Shown one piece after another: positions 49,948 to 59,633 of a stretch of 64,000 nucleotides of DNA (positions are counted from its first letter, which is position 1; every line of letters begins with the position of its first letter). This stretch comes from UBA3006 sp031401235. Lineage in GTDB: Bacteria > Actinomycetota > Acidimicrobiia > Acidimicrobiales > Ilumatobacteraceae. The stretch spans positions 4,008 through 68,007 of the forward strand of contig JANNRJ010000004.1 of NCBI GenBank assembly GCA_031401235.1. Direction: 5' to 3'. The position numbers and the translations under genes are program-made. The notes beneath the pieces are model-generated. The model did not search any database. It was not told where the DNA came from and was given only the letters and a program-made list of their open reading frames with translations.

Positions 49948-51687
49948 TTAATCCAACATCGACAAATCCATCAGAACACCGCGCCCCTCGCAGGTCTCGC
50001 ATACGTCGGTAAAACTGGTGAGCAGACCTTCCCCGATGCGCTTTCGGGTCATCTCGACTAGCCCCAAATCGGAAATCTCGAATACCTGAGTACGAGTTTT
50101 ATCGCGGCCTAATGCTTCTCGAAACGCGTCTAGAACCTTGCGACGATTTTCACGAATTTCCATGTCGATGAAGTCAATGACGATGATCCCACCGATGTCA
50201 CGAAGCCGCAATTGCCTCGCAATTTCATCGGCGGCTTCCAAATTGTTATGGAAAACCGTTTCTTCAAGGTTCGATTTTCCGACGTTTTTGCCAGTGTTCA
50301 CGTCGATGACGGTGAGAGCTTCGGTGTGCTCGATGATCAGCGAGCCCCCGGACGGTAACCACACCTTCGGTTCGAGTGCTTTGCGTAATTGTTCGTGCAC
50401 CCGATAGTGCTCGAACATCGGAAGACCCTCTTTGGATGCGTCGTAGTATTCGACACGATCGGCAAACTCGGGATTAAACGCTTGGATGTAATCGCGAACT
50501 TCGATGTATAGAGCTTCATCATCAATAGTAACTCCACGATAATCACTACTGAATTCTTCGCGTATCACGCGTACAGCCAATGGCGGTTCGCGGTAAAGCA
50601 ATGTTGGTGAGTTTGCCTTCTTTGCCTTTTCCTTGATGACTTCCCATTGGGCAAGGAGCCGATTCAAATCCGTGTCAAGCTCATGCTCAGTGGCATGCAC
50701 CGAGGCTGTCCGCACAATAATGCCGTGTTCGTCGGGCTTTATACGATCAAGAATTGCTCGCAATCGCCGACGCTCGTTGTCGGGCAGTCGCTTAGAAATT
50801 CCGTATGTTCGCGAATCTGGTATCAGGACCACGAAACGTCCGGGCAAGGAAACCTCTTGGGTCAACCGGCCGCCTTTGGCGCCAATCGGGTTTTTGGTTA
50901 CTTGGCACAAAATGAGTTGGCGGGCCTTCAACACATGTTCAATACGTGGATCAGGACCCTGCTCCACAACATCTTCCTTGTCGAATTGAACATCGCCGCG
51001 ATATAGCACGGCGTTCTTCGGCGTGCCGATGTCAACAAAGGCGGCTTCCATCCCTGGCAACACGTTTTGCACCCGACCCAAGTAAATATTTCCATGAATC
51101 TGTTCGTCATCATCAGAGGGCCGACTGACATAGTGTTCGATGAGGCTTCGCCCTTCCAGCATCGCCACTTGGGTAAATTCTGGTCGAACTTGCACGCACA
51201 TGAAATAGCGTCCGAGCGGCCGACCATTGCGTTCCTTCCCTCGACGACGCTCAATCAAGTCGGCGTCCGAATTGATCGCCACAGTCTCGTTTGTGTTTCG
51301 CTCAGTTCGACCACGACGATTTCGACCACCGCGACGATTACCGCGACGACCCTTTGGTTTGGATCGAGTCCCGATGCTTTGATCTACATCAGTGGTTGCT
51401 TCGGATTGCGTCAGAATTGCCTTTGGCAGCTCTACGACCACGGGAGCCGGTCGAGTGTCGCCTATCTGCGGTTTGCGCACAAGGGCTTCGGCCCCAGTTT
51501 CGAAGTTATACATTTTGGCCTCTTTCGGCGGATCTGGTAGCTCGATTGAGATCGAGCGATTTCGGTTGCTTCCACCACGATTTCCGCGACGTCGCTTACG
51601 CGCCGCGATTTCACTCTCGCTTGGGGCTACCTGTGGGACTATTGATGGCTGCTCGGGACTAGAGGCCCCTGGGCTCATATCACTCAT
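49948..51687 (-). CDS. rne: Ribonuclease E/G
   Basis: Single-strand endoribonuclease for mRNA decay and rRNA maturation, about 579 residues from ATG 51687 (frame open to 51753). Residues 1-140 are disordered with Arg/Gly-rich patches (RKRRRGNRGGSNRNR; GRRGNRRGGRNRRGR). The S1 domain follows (HGNIYLGRVQNVLPGMEAAF in part), then RNase H-like/DNase I-like catalytic domain with VIDVNTG and GGIIVIDFIDM. The zinc-link CETCEGRG is close to the C-terminus, and the protein ends 8 residues later, so the long C-terminal scaffold of proteobacterial RNase E is absent. Upstream, 51688-51876 holds only the presumed leader; I saw no gene there. Confidence 0.94.
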   Translation of the reverse strand: MSDMSPGASSPEQPSIVPQVAPSESEIAARKRRRGNRGGSNRNRSISIELPDPPKEAKMYNFETGAEALVRKPQIGDTRPAPVVVELPKAILTQSEATTDVDQSIGTRSKPKGRRGNRRGGRNRRGRTERNTNETVAINSDADLIERRRGKERNGRPLGRYFMCVQVRPEFTQVAMLEGRSLIEHYVSRPSDDDEQIHGNIYLGRVQNVLPGMEAAFVDIGTPKNAVLYRGDVQFDKEDVVEQGPDPRIEHVLKARQLILCQVTKNPIGAKGGRLTQEVSLPGRFVVLIPDSRTYGISKRLPDNERRRLRAILDRIKPDEHGIIVRTASVHATEHELDTDLNRLLAQWEVIKEKAKKANSPTLLYREPPLAVRVIREEFSSDYRGVTIDDEALYIEVRDYIQAFNPEFADRVEYYDASKEGLPMFEHYRVHEQLRKALEPKVWLPSGGSLIIEHTEALTVIDVNTGKNVGKSNLEETVFHNNLEAADEIARQLRLRDIGGIIVIDFIDMEIRENRRKVLDAFREALGRDKTRTQVFEISDLGLVEMTRKRIGEGLLTSFTDVCETCEGRGVLMDLSMLD

Positions 51688-51876
51688 TGACTTCTCGTTT
51701 CCTGTAATCCGATGACCCTTCAGGACGCGAACATTGCGCATCCTTGCTGTCATCGCCGCGCGGCGCTCGCGAAACCGCAGTTTCGGCGTTGCACCATCGC
51801 GTCATCAACCTGTGGCCGAATATCTGTACCCGACCCTGCTATCAGGATACTCCCAACTCGAACCACATTCGGTGAC

Positions 51877-53061
51877 CTATTCGAGCCTTCTCATGTGGAT
51901 ACTTTGAACCAATCCGATCAACATCGCCGATGATGCCAAGTGCGAGCCGCCATATGAAATGAACGGGAGCGGTAGCCCGCTCACCGGCGTTAGACCAAGG
52001 GTCATTCCAATGTTCTGGAAAATTTGCCACGACAGCATCGTGAAGATCCCCGTCGCTAGCAACAGTCCAAGTCGATCCCGAGCCAGTTGGGCGATCCGCC
52101 AAGTTCGCCACAGAACAATTCCAAACAGCCCAAGCACAACCCCTCCGCCAAGCATTCCGAATTGCTCGGCGATGGCCGAAAATGGAAAATCGGTGAACTG
52201 TACGGGTATGAATGCCCCATTTGTCAATGGGCCGTTCAAATAACCCTTGCCAAAGAATCCGCCGGTTGACACGGCGCGCTTGGCAAATCTCACCTGAAGG
52301 AGAATTCGGTCCAACGCACTGTCCTTAGAATTCTGGTTCAGCCAAGCTTCGATTCGCGCTAACTGATATCCACCAACTACTCCTCCAATTACGGTGCCGA
52401 TAACCGTCAAAATCGACATCGCCGTAATCAGCGCCAAATATCTGCGCTTAGCACCAGCGACAAATAGAAGTCCGGCGACTCCGGCGACGATTACCGAAAC
52501 CGAGCCAAGATCTGGCTGTAACAAAATCAATCCAATCGGCGCACCAAGAATATATAACGACATAACAAATTGGTGATAATTAATCCGACCTTCCATTGAA
52601 TCGGATAAGTACGAAGCAATGGTCAACAGGATAATTGGTTTTGCTGCTTCGGCAGGTTGAACGGAAAAAAATCCAAAGTCAAACGACAATCGTGCACCAC
52701 CCCGCACGGCACCGGCAACCAACACCAAAACCAGAGATACCAAAACAAGTCCATAGAAAAAAATCGCTCGACCGCGAAACCACTCGTGCCCCATTGCCAT
52801 GATCAAGATCATCAATGCGGTGGCAATAATGGCGAATCCAACTTGTCGTTGGACATAAATAAATGGATCAAAACCTTGATTGATAAGTCGTTGGCGGGTT
52901 GCCGAATACGTGTTGAACATTCCGATGACGCCAAGGGCAATGACTGCCCCGAGGAGCAACCAATCAATATTTCGAAATGGATCTGCAAAGCTCCCAGCGA
53001 ATGCTCTGTTACTCGACCCCTTACGGCGGATGGTCAGCAAATTGATTGGTGATTTGAGCAT
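51877..53061 (-). CDS. rodA: SEDS-family peptidoglycan polymerase RodA
   Basis: 394 residues, about ten membrane helices, from ATG 53061, whose A overlaps the mrdA stop (TGATG). SEDS blocks are RGGARLSFDFGFFSVQPAE (conserved loop with the Arg/Gln region), LLLQPDLGSVSVIV with the catalytic Asp-containing stretch, FTDFPFSAIAEQFGMLGG and PLPFISYGGSHL. Paired with the adjacent class B PBP mrdA and with mreBCD, this is the lateral-wall polymerase, distinct from ftsW at 18664. A further in-frame start at 53097 would lie inside mrdA. Confidence 0.96.
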   Translation of the reverse strand: MLKSPINLLTIRRKGSSNRAFAGSFADPFRNIDWLLLGAVIALGVIGMFNTYSATRQRLINQGFDPFIYVQRQVGFAIIATALMILIMAMGHEWFRGRAIFFYGLVLVSLVLVLVAGAVRGGARLSFDFGFFSVQPAEAAKPIILLTIASYLSDSMEGRINYHQFVMSLYILGAPIGLILLQPDLGSVSVIVAGVAGLLFVAGAKRRYLALITAMSILTVIGTVIGGVVGGYQLARIEAWLNQNSKDSALDRILLQVRFAKRAVSTGGFFGKGYLNGPLTNGAFIPVQFTDFPFSAIAEQFGMLGGGVVLGLFGIVLWRTWRIAQLARDRLGLLLATGIFTMLSWQIFQNIGMTLGLTPVSGLPLPFISYGGSHLASSAMLIGLVQSIHMRRLE

Positions 53062-55232
53062 CAATCGCGACTTTCCGAACCCACGCTGGCCAGGCACAAA
53101 GGGTTACGTAAGGTTGATGGTGGGGCCGCCACGGCTGAACTGAGATTGAGCGGATTGGCAGGAACAACTGGGTCGAGCCGGTATTCGCCCGCCAAGGCGG
53201 TGAACAAACATTTTACTACTGGTGCGGCCGCTTGGGAACCGTAACCAGACTTTTCCAAATACGCATACGCGGTGTAGGGAAATGTTGGATCGAGACTGAA
53301 TGCGCCAAATGCCGATGAGTCATTCCATGGCAAGTTGCCAAATCCCTGGGCGGTACCAGTTTTCCCAGCAATCGGCAAAATTTTGTACGGATAACCACGA
53401 AACAAGTTTTCACCAGTTGTCTTGTGGTAGTAGCCAAATGTCACGCCGGGGCCGGTAATGACTCGAGCCATCCCCTTAACAATGGGCTCGCGGCGATCCC
53501 CTGACATATCAAGGGTCCGCACTGGATCCAACTGATCAAACCTTTCAACGGTTGAGGCAAAACCAAGATTGGCGAATCCTGGCGACGCATCTGGGGTGCC
53601 TGGCGACAAAATCTGTTGGACGACATGTGGTTGATACAACTTTCCAGAATTTGCCAACACTGCATATGCGCTAGCCACTTGCAAGGGTGTTGCCGATAGC
53701 AACCCTTGACCAATGGCGAAGAGAATTTGATCACCTACGTAATACGCCTGCCCCGACTCTTCTGAAATTGCACCCAAGTCTGCCATTCGCCGTTTGAGGG
53801 CTTTGCTCGGAATCGTGCCCGAATATTCGTATGGCAAGTCGATATTGGTTGGTGAACCGAATCCGAATAACCGTACCTGCTGTTCAAGAATCGGTTGATA
53901 ACCCCGTTCGGTGAGAATCTGTTCGCCGATTTTGTAAAAAAACGAGTCGCTCGAAACCGCCAGAGCCTGTTCAACTGTCACCGTCCCGTATCTGCATGGT
54001 TGACCGGTGGCTCGACAAGTTGCATTACGAAAGACGCACTTCACTCCTTGTTGACACCGATCATTAGGAATACTTTCCAATTTGTAAGTGCCCTCGTCCT
54101 TAAACGTGTATGTCGAACCACCTGGTAACTGGCCCGTATTCAATGCGGCGTAAGCGACGAAAGGTTTGAACGATGAACCCAAGTTGTAACGCCCAGATAG
54201 CGCCCGATTAACCAAGATCGACAAGTCGGGATCATCTGTCTGCGGAAATATTTGGGCAAATTTGTTGTTTGTAATTACAGAACCGAACCAACGGTTATCA
54301 AAGCGCGGATACGACGCCATTGCAACAACTTGTCCGTTTTCTTGATTGAGCAGAACCAGCGACCCAGCGGGCGCTTTGTAATATGTGACTTCTGGATATT
54401 GAGGATCTGGAGTGCCGTCGGGTAAATTCACCGTCGCGGCTTCAACTCGGCGACGAAGTCCCAACTGAGTTTCAAGAGCCTGTTCGGCAAATTGTTGGAT
54501 CGATAGATTGATCGACAATTCAAGATCGTTGCCAATGACTGGTTCAACTCGTTCAAGAACTCGAAGAACTCTTCCTTGAGCGTCTACTTCAAATCGAAGG
54601 TATCCAGGTTTGCCTCGTAACACCGTTTCATACGATTGCTCAACGCCATATTGACCCACCCGTTCATTTGGGTCGTAACCAATTGAACGGTAATAGGCGA
54701 GATTGTTGGACAGGATTGCGCCCATGTACCCAATAATGTGACTCCCGAGGGCGCCATATGGGTAATTTCGTCGATATTCCTCTCGCACATACACCCCGGG
54801 GAAATCTTCGGTGCGCTCCTGCAAAAAAAGAGCAGTGTCTTCGGAAACATCTTCTTTGAGTGGAAGTGCCTCAAGGGGTCCAAATCGTCGGTCCTCATAT
54901 CGTTTGTACAACAATTCAAGAGGCAAACCCAACGGACCGGAAAGGCGTTGAAACATGGCCAATCGATCGACCGGGTCATTGATCACGCTTCGATCGATAG
55001 TCACCGTGAGAATGCGTTGATTGTCGGCGAGAACTCGACCGGTCACATCAAAAATTCGCCCTCGCTCACCCAATAGTTTGATCGTGCGTGTTCGGACTGC
55101 CAGCACTATGGATTCGGTCGAACGTGCTTCAACGGCTTGCAAAAACCACATCCTGACCGCCAACGAACTCATCAACAGAAGGGTTACAACCCCAAGGGCG
55201 ATCAGCCGTTTTGGTCGACCTTGCTTTGCCAC
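53061..55232 (-). CDS. mrdA: Elongation class B penicillin-binding protein (PBP2/MrdA)
   Basis: 723-residue transpeptidase. Cytoplasmic N-terminus, membrane helix about 10-32, then the pedestal domain with RGRIFDVTGRVLADN and GVEQSYETVLRGKPG. Catalytic motifs: Ser353-Ser-Phe-Lys356, Ser427-Ser-Asp429 and AGKTGTAQ. A four-cysteine insertion (Cys393, 399, 406, 413) precedes the second motif. E. coli PBP2 has a zinc site in this general region, so this could be a metal or disulfide cluster. It is adjacent to mreD and overlaps rodA by one base. Confidence 0.95.
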   Translation of the reverse strand: MAKQGRPKRLIALGVVTLLLMSSLAVRMWFLQAVEARSTESIVLAVRTRTIKLLGERGRIFDVTGRVLADNQRILTVTIDRSVINDPVDRLAMFQRLSGPLGLPLELLYKRYEDRRFGPLEALPLKEDVSEDTALFLQERTEDFPGVYVREEYRRNYPYGALGSHIIGYMGAILSNNLAYYRSIGYDPNERVGQYGVEQSYETVLRGKPGYLRFEVDAQGRVLRVLERVEPVIGNDLELSINLSIQQFAEQALETQLGLRRRVEAATVNLPDGTPDPQYPEVTYYKAPAGSLVLLNQENGQVVAMASYPRFDNRWFGSVITNNKFAQIFPQTDDPDLSILVNRALSGRYNLGSSFKPFVAYAALNTGQLPGGSTYTFKDEGTYKLESIPNDRCQQGVKCVFRNATCRATGQPCRYGTVTVEQALAVSSDSFFYKIGEQILTERGYQPILEQQVRLFGFGSPTNIDLPYEYSGTIPSKALKRRMADLGAISEESGQAYYVGDQILFAIGQGLLSATPLQVASAYAVLANSGKLYQPHVVQQILSPGTPDASPGFANLGFASTVERFDQLDPVRTLDMSGDRREPIVKGMARVITGPGVTFGYYHKTTGENLFRGYPYKILPIAGKTGTAQGFGNLPWNDSSAFGAFSLDPTFPYTAYAYLEKSGYGSQAAAPVVKCLFTALAGEYRLDPVVPANPLNLSSAVAAPPSTLRNPLCLASVGSESRD

Positions 55233-55748
55233 CTAGATTCTCACTGGCTCACGTAGAGTCCAACGAGTAAGTGGCACGAAGACTGGCGCAAATGCACCAG
55301 TGGACAATGCGACAACGGCCGCGATCCACAACACATGCATTTCAAGCCAGCCGTCGACACCGACCATTAGTAAGGCAACGGGAAACATGATCTCTCCGAT
55401 TGCACTCATTGCGGCAATGACTAGTGCACGACTCCACCATGTTGGCTCTCGAACGAAGAACGGCAGAATTCCAGCCATATATCCGGCACTACCGATAACC
55501 AATGATCCGAGACCAAATGGTGTCGTGAGGACACAGTCATACATTGCACCGACGATGAGTCCGGTGATTGCTCCAACTTCGGATCCGTGGACGGTGCCAG
55601 TGCTCACTGCAAAAAGCAACATCAATGGCAGCATCACCCCAAAGGGTCGCAATTGACTCAACAGAGTCGTTTGCAAACCAAGCAACACAAGCGCAACAAG
55701 AATCAACCGTGTCCAGCGATTCGAGGCAATAATTAAGACTCGATTCAC
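55233..55748 (-). CDS. mreD: Rod shape-determining protein MreD
   Basis: 171 residues with about five membrane helices and little soluble sequence, ending 1 base before mrdA begins. Typical features are the short charged N-terminus, GTVHGSEVGAITGLIVGAMYD, split here as GSEVGAITGLIVGA and YDCVLTTPFGLGSL, the conserved central pattern. Identity depends mainly on topology and on its place between mreC (4-base overlap) and mrdA. It supports the elongation complex together with MreB, MreC, RodA and MrdA. Confidence 0.92.
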   Translation of the reverse strand: MNRVLIIASNRWTRLILVALVLLGLQTTLLSQLRPFGVMLPLMLLFAVSTGTVHGSEVGAITGLIVGAMYDCVLTTPFGLGSLVIGSAGYMAGILPFFVREPTWWSRALVIAAMSAIGEIMFPVALLMVGVDGWLEMHVLWIAAVVALSTGAFAPVFVPLTRWTLREPVRI

Positions 55749-56794
55749 GGTGTTACTTGTTCCGATATCGGCTGATACAGCAAGACTCGCAGGAATGACA
55801 GGTTTGTCAAGTCGGCGACAAGTTCAATTTCCAAAATTGGACCTGCCGTTCCCAATCTCGGAACAATTCGCGAAACTTTGCCAATGACAATGTCCGGCGG
55901 CGCCAAACTCAGCGATCCACCAGCACTAACTATTGGCGCACCCACACGGATTTCGCCAAATCGGGGATCAGCGGAAATAAATCGAACTGTTGGCGATCGA
56001 GTCGGACCTTGTCCCTCGAGAATTCCCGTCTCACGAACTGCGAGTGTCCCACTACTCGGCACGGTTAGTGATGTGATTCCGGAAGGAGGAGATGGAATTG
56101 TTGTTGCGCCAGGGGTGAATCCAGGGATTGTCGATACGACAACTTGCTCAACGACTGTAGTTTCCGGGACCGGAGCAACGGTGACCTTCGTCCCGATGCC
56201 TTCACCAGGAACGGTAGATGCGGTTGTGGACTGTGGAATACTCACCAATTTCACCGACAACGCATATTCAGGGTCATTAATTAGCATCACCACAGCACGA
56301 TCAGGAAATACTTGGGTAATTCGACCTACAAGACCAGCGGCATTGAGCACCGGCATTCCAACTCGTATTCCGCGCGCACTTCCTTGATTTATTTCGACAT
56401 TCTGCGAAAAATTCGATGGCGAATCACCGATTACTTGAGCAGTAACTGAATTAATACCGGCAAGCGTTGGCAATCCATTAAGTGCCAACAATTCTTGAGC
56501 CAATCTCACTGAGGCAGCCGCCGCTACCGCCGCACCTTCTTGTTGAGCAATTTTTTCGCGCAACAACCTATTTTCGGATTTGACATCGTCATAGTGTGTG
56601 ATGCCATACCAGGCATTTCCCACCGGCCTGGTCACGACACGAACGACATCTTCGATCGGACTAAATACGGTTCCAAACGCTGAACGAACTGTCGACGTGG
56701 CCGAACTTCCTTGCAAATCCAGCGTCAACAGGATTACCGACGTCAGTGCCAGCAATACAATTGCTCGGCGACGATTGATGGTTAGTTCGGCCAC
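55745..56794 (-). CDS. mreC: Rod shape-determining protein MreC
   Basis: 349 residues: membrane helix about 10-28, coiled coil about 70-97 (ENRLLREKIAQQEGA), then two beta barrel domains with AQVIGDSPSNFSQNVEINQGSARGIRVGMPV (split motif) and VLNAAGLVGRI. A Pro/Ser/Thr/Val-rich insertion (about 195-250) lies between the beta domains and makes this protein longer than typical. It is 16 bases after mreB and overlaps mreD. Activates the class B PBP in the elongation complex. Confidence 0.95.
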   Translation of the reverse strand: MAELTINRRRAIVLLALTSVILLTLDLQGSSATSTVRSAFGTVFSPIEDVVRVVTRPVGNAWYGITHYDDVKSENRLLREKIAQQEGAAVAAAASVRLAQELLALNGLPTLAGINSVTAQVIGDSPSNFSQNVEINQGSARGIRVGMPVLNAAGLVGRITQVFPDRAVVMLINDPEYALSVKLVSIPQSTTASTVPGEGIGTKVTVAPVPETTVVEQVVVSTIPGFTPGATTIPSPPSGITSLTVPSSGTLAVRETGILEGQGPTRSPTVRFISADPRFGEIRVGAPIVSAGGSLSLAPPDIVIGKVSRIVPRLGTAGPILEIELVADLTNLSFLRVLLYQPISEQVTP

Positions 56795-56810
56795 AATCTC
56801 TCGAGTCGAC

Positions 56811-57845
56811 CTACTCGAGAACGGTCTGCGCGGTCAGACCTTTCATGGCTTCAATGTTGTCGAGGGTGAGTCCGGCTCCAAGAACAACTGAGTACAGCGG
56901 TTCAGGCGCAAGATAGGCATGAATACCTGTTTCAAAAGTGGCTCTCTCGGTAAGTCCGGCCAGAAGCGATCCGCCGCCAGAGAGTACGAGGCCTTGTCCG
57001 ATGATGTCAGCGGCCAGTTCAGGTGGAGTTCGCTCCAGAGTCATCTTTATCGCATCAATAATTGCCGTCACGGGTTCATCAAGGGCCGCGCGAACATCAT
57101 TTGTGGTAATTGCCTGCGTGCGCGGCAAGCCAGAATCAACATCGCGACCACCAACGTCGGCGGTGATTTCTTCCGCCAGAGGCCACGCTGATCCAATCTG
57201 AATTTTCACTTCTTCCGCCGTGTTGTCGCCGATATCTAAATTGAACTCTTTGCGAAACATCGCCACAATCGCGTCATTCATCTCATCTCCCGCGACACGA
57301 GCAGAATGTGCAGTAACGATTCCACCCATCGAAATCACGGCAACTTCGGTGGTGCCACCACCGATATCAACAATCATATTTGCACTCGGCAAATGCACTG
57401 GTAGGCCGGCACCGATTGCCGCGGCCATCGGCTCTTCAATGATGTATACGGGTCGGCGAGCACCGGCGAATTGGGCCGCATCTTGAACCGCCCGACGTTC
57501 GACACCCGTAACTTCAGACGGTACGCAAATGATCATCCGCGGTTTATTCCACTTGCTCGAATGAACTTTTTGAATGAAATAACGCAACATTTTTTCGCAG
57601 ATTTCAAAGTCGGCAATTACACCATCTTTCAGCGGTCGAACGATTCGAATGCTCTTCGGGGCCCGACCCCACATCCGCTTGGCTTCCAACCCAACTGCCA
57701 CCAGTTGTCCGGTTCGGTTGTCCACCGCAACGGTGGAAGGTTCATCAAGAACGATGCCTTCGCCCTTCACGTAAATGAGAGTGTTCGCAGTACCTAAATC
57801 GATGGCAATATCGCGACCAAGAGATAATGCATTACCACGAACCAT
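56811..57845 (-). CDS. mreB: Actin-like cytoskeletal protein MreB
   Basis: 344 residues. ATP-binding actin folds: DIAIDLGTANTLIYVKGEG (residues about 10-28, phosphate 1), VDIGGGTTEVAVIS (phosphate 2), VLSGGGSLL (adenosine) and the EEPMAAAIGAGLPV connector. ATG 57845 has AAGGAG 8 bases upstream. It heads mreB-mreC-mreD-mrdA-rodA. Acidimicrobial cells with a full mre set would be expected to use dispersed rather than purely polar growth; that is inference. Confidence 0.97.
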   Translation of the reverse strand: MVRGNALSLGRDIAIDLGTANTLIYVKGEGIVLDEPSTVAVDNRTGQLVAVGLEAKRMWGRAPKSIRIVRPLKDGVIADFEICEKMLRYFIQKVHSSKWNKPRMIICVPSEVTGVERRAVQDAAQFAGARRPVYIIEEPMAAAIGAGLPVHLPSANMIVDIGGGTTEVAVISMGGIVTAHSARVAGDEMNDAIVAMFRKEFNLDIGDNTAEEVKIQIGSAWPLAEEITADVGGRDVDSGLPRTQAITTNDVRAALDEPVTAIIDAIKMTLERTPPELAADIIGQGLVLSGGGSLLAGLTERATFETGIHAYLAPEPLYSVVLGAGLTLDNIEAMKGLTAQTVLE

Positions 57846-57901
57846 TTTGCAAACTCCTTGACGCTGATCGTTTTCGATCGCGCCACATCGATGTTGTAAT
57901 T

Positions 57902-58315
57902 CTACTGAAGATTCGGAAAGAAGATTCCGATCTCACGCTCGGCCGAGGCGGCCGAATCACTCCCATGAACCAGGTTTTCGGTAAAAATCGTGCCCAGATC
58001 ACCTCGAATAGTTCCTGGTGCCGCATCACGCGGATTTGTGGCTCCCATCATCGCCCGAACTATTTGCCAAGTGTCCTCAGGGCCCTCCACAACTATGGCA
58101 ACAATTGGTCCTCGTGACATGAACGCCACAAGGTCACTATAAAAAGCCTTGCCTTTGTGTTCTTCGTAATGGCGCTCGAGGATCGCCGCGTCTAATTGAC
58201 GAGTTTGCAGCGCGACAATCGTCAGGCCTTTATTTTCAAAACGCGAGACTATGTCGCCGACTAATCCTCGTTCAACGGCGTCTGGTTTGAGGAGTACGAG
58301 AGTTCGATTTGTCAC
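57902..58315 (-). CDS. ndk: Nucleoside diphosphate kinase
   Basis: 137 residues. Equilibrates NDPs and NTPs through a phosphohistidine. Motifs: TLVLLKPDAVERGLVGDI at the start, MSRGPIVAIVVEG, MGATNPRDAAPGTIRGD and NLVHGSDS with the catalytic His. GTG at 58315 follows the folC stop by 3 bases. The distance to mreB downstream is 56 bases. Confidence 0.97.
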   Translation of the reverse strand: MTNRTLVLLKPDAVERGLVGDIVSRFENKGLTIVALQTRQLDAAILERHYEEHKGKAFYSDLVAFMSRGPIVAIVVEGPEDTWQIVRAMMGATNPRDAAPGTIRGDLGTIFTENLVHGSDSAASAEREIGIFFPNLQ

Positions 58316-58318
58316 TCG

Positions 58319-59617
58319 CTAAATGCTACTGGCGTTTCGTAAATATGTGCGTGCAGCACCGACCACATATAGAGAACCGGCAACAAGGACAGCGTCATCT
58401 TTTCTTGCCAAATGCAATGCGCGCTCGCATGCCTGCTCGACTGAATCAGCAACTTCAACATCATCGCAGCCCATGGCGTGCGCCGCCTCGGCAACAATGC
58501 CAGCCGACAAACCTCGCGGCGATGGCGCAGTACAACACACAACAAGATCAAAATCATCGGCACGCAGTGCCGAAAGCATTGAATTTGGTTCTCGACTATT
58601 TAACATTCCAACTACGAGAATTCGTCGGCCTTGGGGATCGAAGTCTTCGAAAAAAACCTGAGCACATACTTCGGCTCCGGCAGGATTATGTGCTCCATCA
58701 ATAACGACGAGTGGTTGGCGTTTCATCACTTCGAATCGTCCCGGCATATCACTATTGGCAAATCCTTCAATGATGATGTCACGAGTCAATGGCGCGTCAA
58801 AGAACTCTTCGACAGCCATAATCGCCAGCGACGCGTTGTCACCTTGATGCCGTCCATTCAAAGGCAGTACAAGTTCGCCATAAGTTCCTCGCGGAGTTCG
58901 GACATCGAGTAGTCGCCCACCTACGGCTAACTGGTTATCGAGACAATCAAAGTCATCTCCGCGAAGAAGTACTCGCGCCGCGCCAGCAGAATTCCATATC
59001 GACCGCAATTCGAAATTTGTGTCCCCAACAACAAGTGAACTGTTGGATTTAGCGATGCCGACCTTTTCCCGTGCGATATCTTCCAACAATGGTCCGGCGA
59101 ACTCGACATGATCAAGGTCGATGTTTGTGATCACCGCAACATCGGAATTGACCACATTGGTCGCGTCCCACCGACCAAGCATTCCCACCTCGACTACAGC
59201 TACATCGACTGCCGAATCGGCGAAGTATCGAAACCCTGCTGCGGTCATGATTTCGAAATATGACGGACGCACACCTGCCAACATTTCAATGTCGGCAATT
59301 GCTCCTACGTTTGTCCCGAAGTCTTCATCGCCGATTGGTGTTCCGTTGTATGAAATTCGTTCATTTAGTCGCTCAAGATGCGGGCTCGTATATGTACCGA
59401 CGCTTAGTCCGTGGGCCATTAGCAACCGAGTGATTATTTGAGTAGTGGAACCCTTGCCGTTTGTACCGGTGACGTGCACGACCGGATAATTCAGTTGTGG
59501 ATTGGCAATCTGATCCATAAGCCGAGAGATGTTGACTAACGAGGGAGACTCGACCCGACCGGTCTTTTCATAACTGGCGTGTTGGTCGAGGTAGCGCAGC
59601 GCCTCCGCGTATTGCAT
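58319..59617 (-). CDS. folC: Folylpolyglutamate synthase / dihydrofolate synthase
   Basis: Mur-ligase-fold enzyme that adds glutamate to folate, 432 residues. ATP loop VTGTNGKGSTTQIITRLL (about 49-66), TSPHLERLNERISYNG, EVGMLGRWDATNVV, and VVIDGAHNPAGAEV in the C-terminal half are standard. The tandem GTNGKGS loop separates it from Mur ligases. It starts 16 bases after clpX and ends 3 bases before ndk. In many actinobacteria valS or clpX precedes folC, so the clpX-folC-ndk order is familiar. Confidence 0.96.
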   Translation of the reverse strand: MQYAEALRYLDQHASYEKTGRVESPSLVNISRLMDQIANPQLNYPVVHVTGTNGKGSTTQIITRLLMAHGLSVGTYTSPHLERLNERISYNGTPIGDEDFGTNVGAIADIEMLAGVRPSYFEIMTAAGFRYFADSAVDVAVVEVGMLGRWDATNVVNSDVAVITNIDLDHVEFAGPLLEDIAREKVGIAKSNSSLVVGDTNFELRSIWNSAGAARVLLRGDDFDCLDNQLAVGGRLLDVRTPRGTYGELVLPLNGRHQGDNASLAIMAVEEFFDAPLTRDIIIEGFANSDMPGRFEVMKRQPLVVIDGAHNPAGAEVCAQVFFEDFDPQGRRILVVGMLNSREPNSMLSALRADDFDLVVCCTAPSPRGLSAGIVAEAAHAMGCDDVEVADSVEQACERALHLARKDDAVLVAGSLYVVGAARTYLRNASSI

Positions 59618-59633
59618 CAGCGAAAATTAAGAA

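Noticed and set aside
55878..56387. 169-codon plus-strand frame, low complexity
   Set aside because: Antisense shadow of the Pro/Ser/Thr-rich part of mreC.
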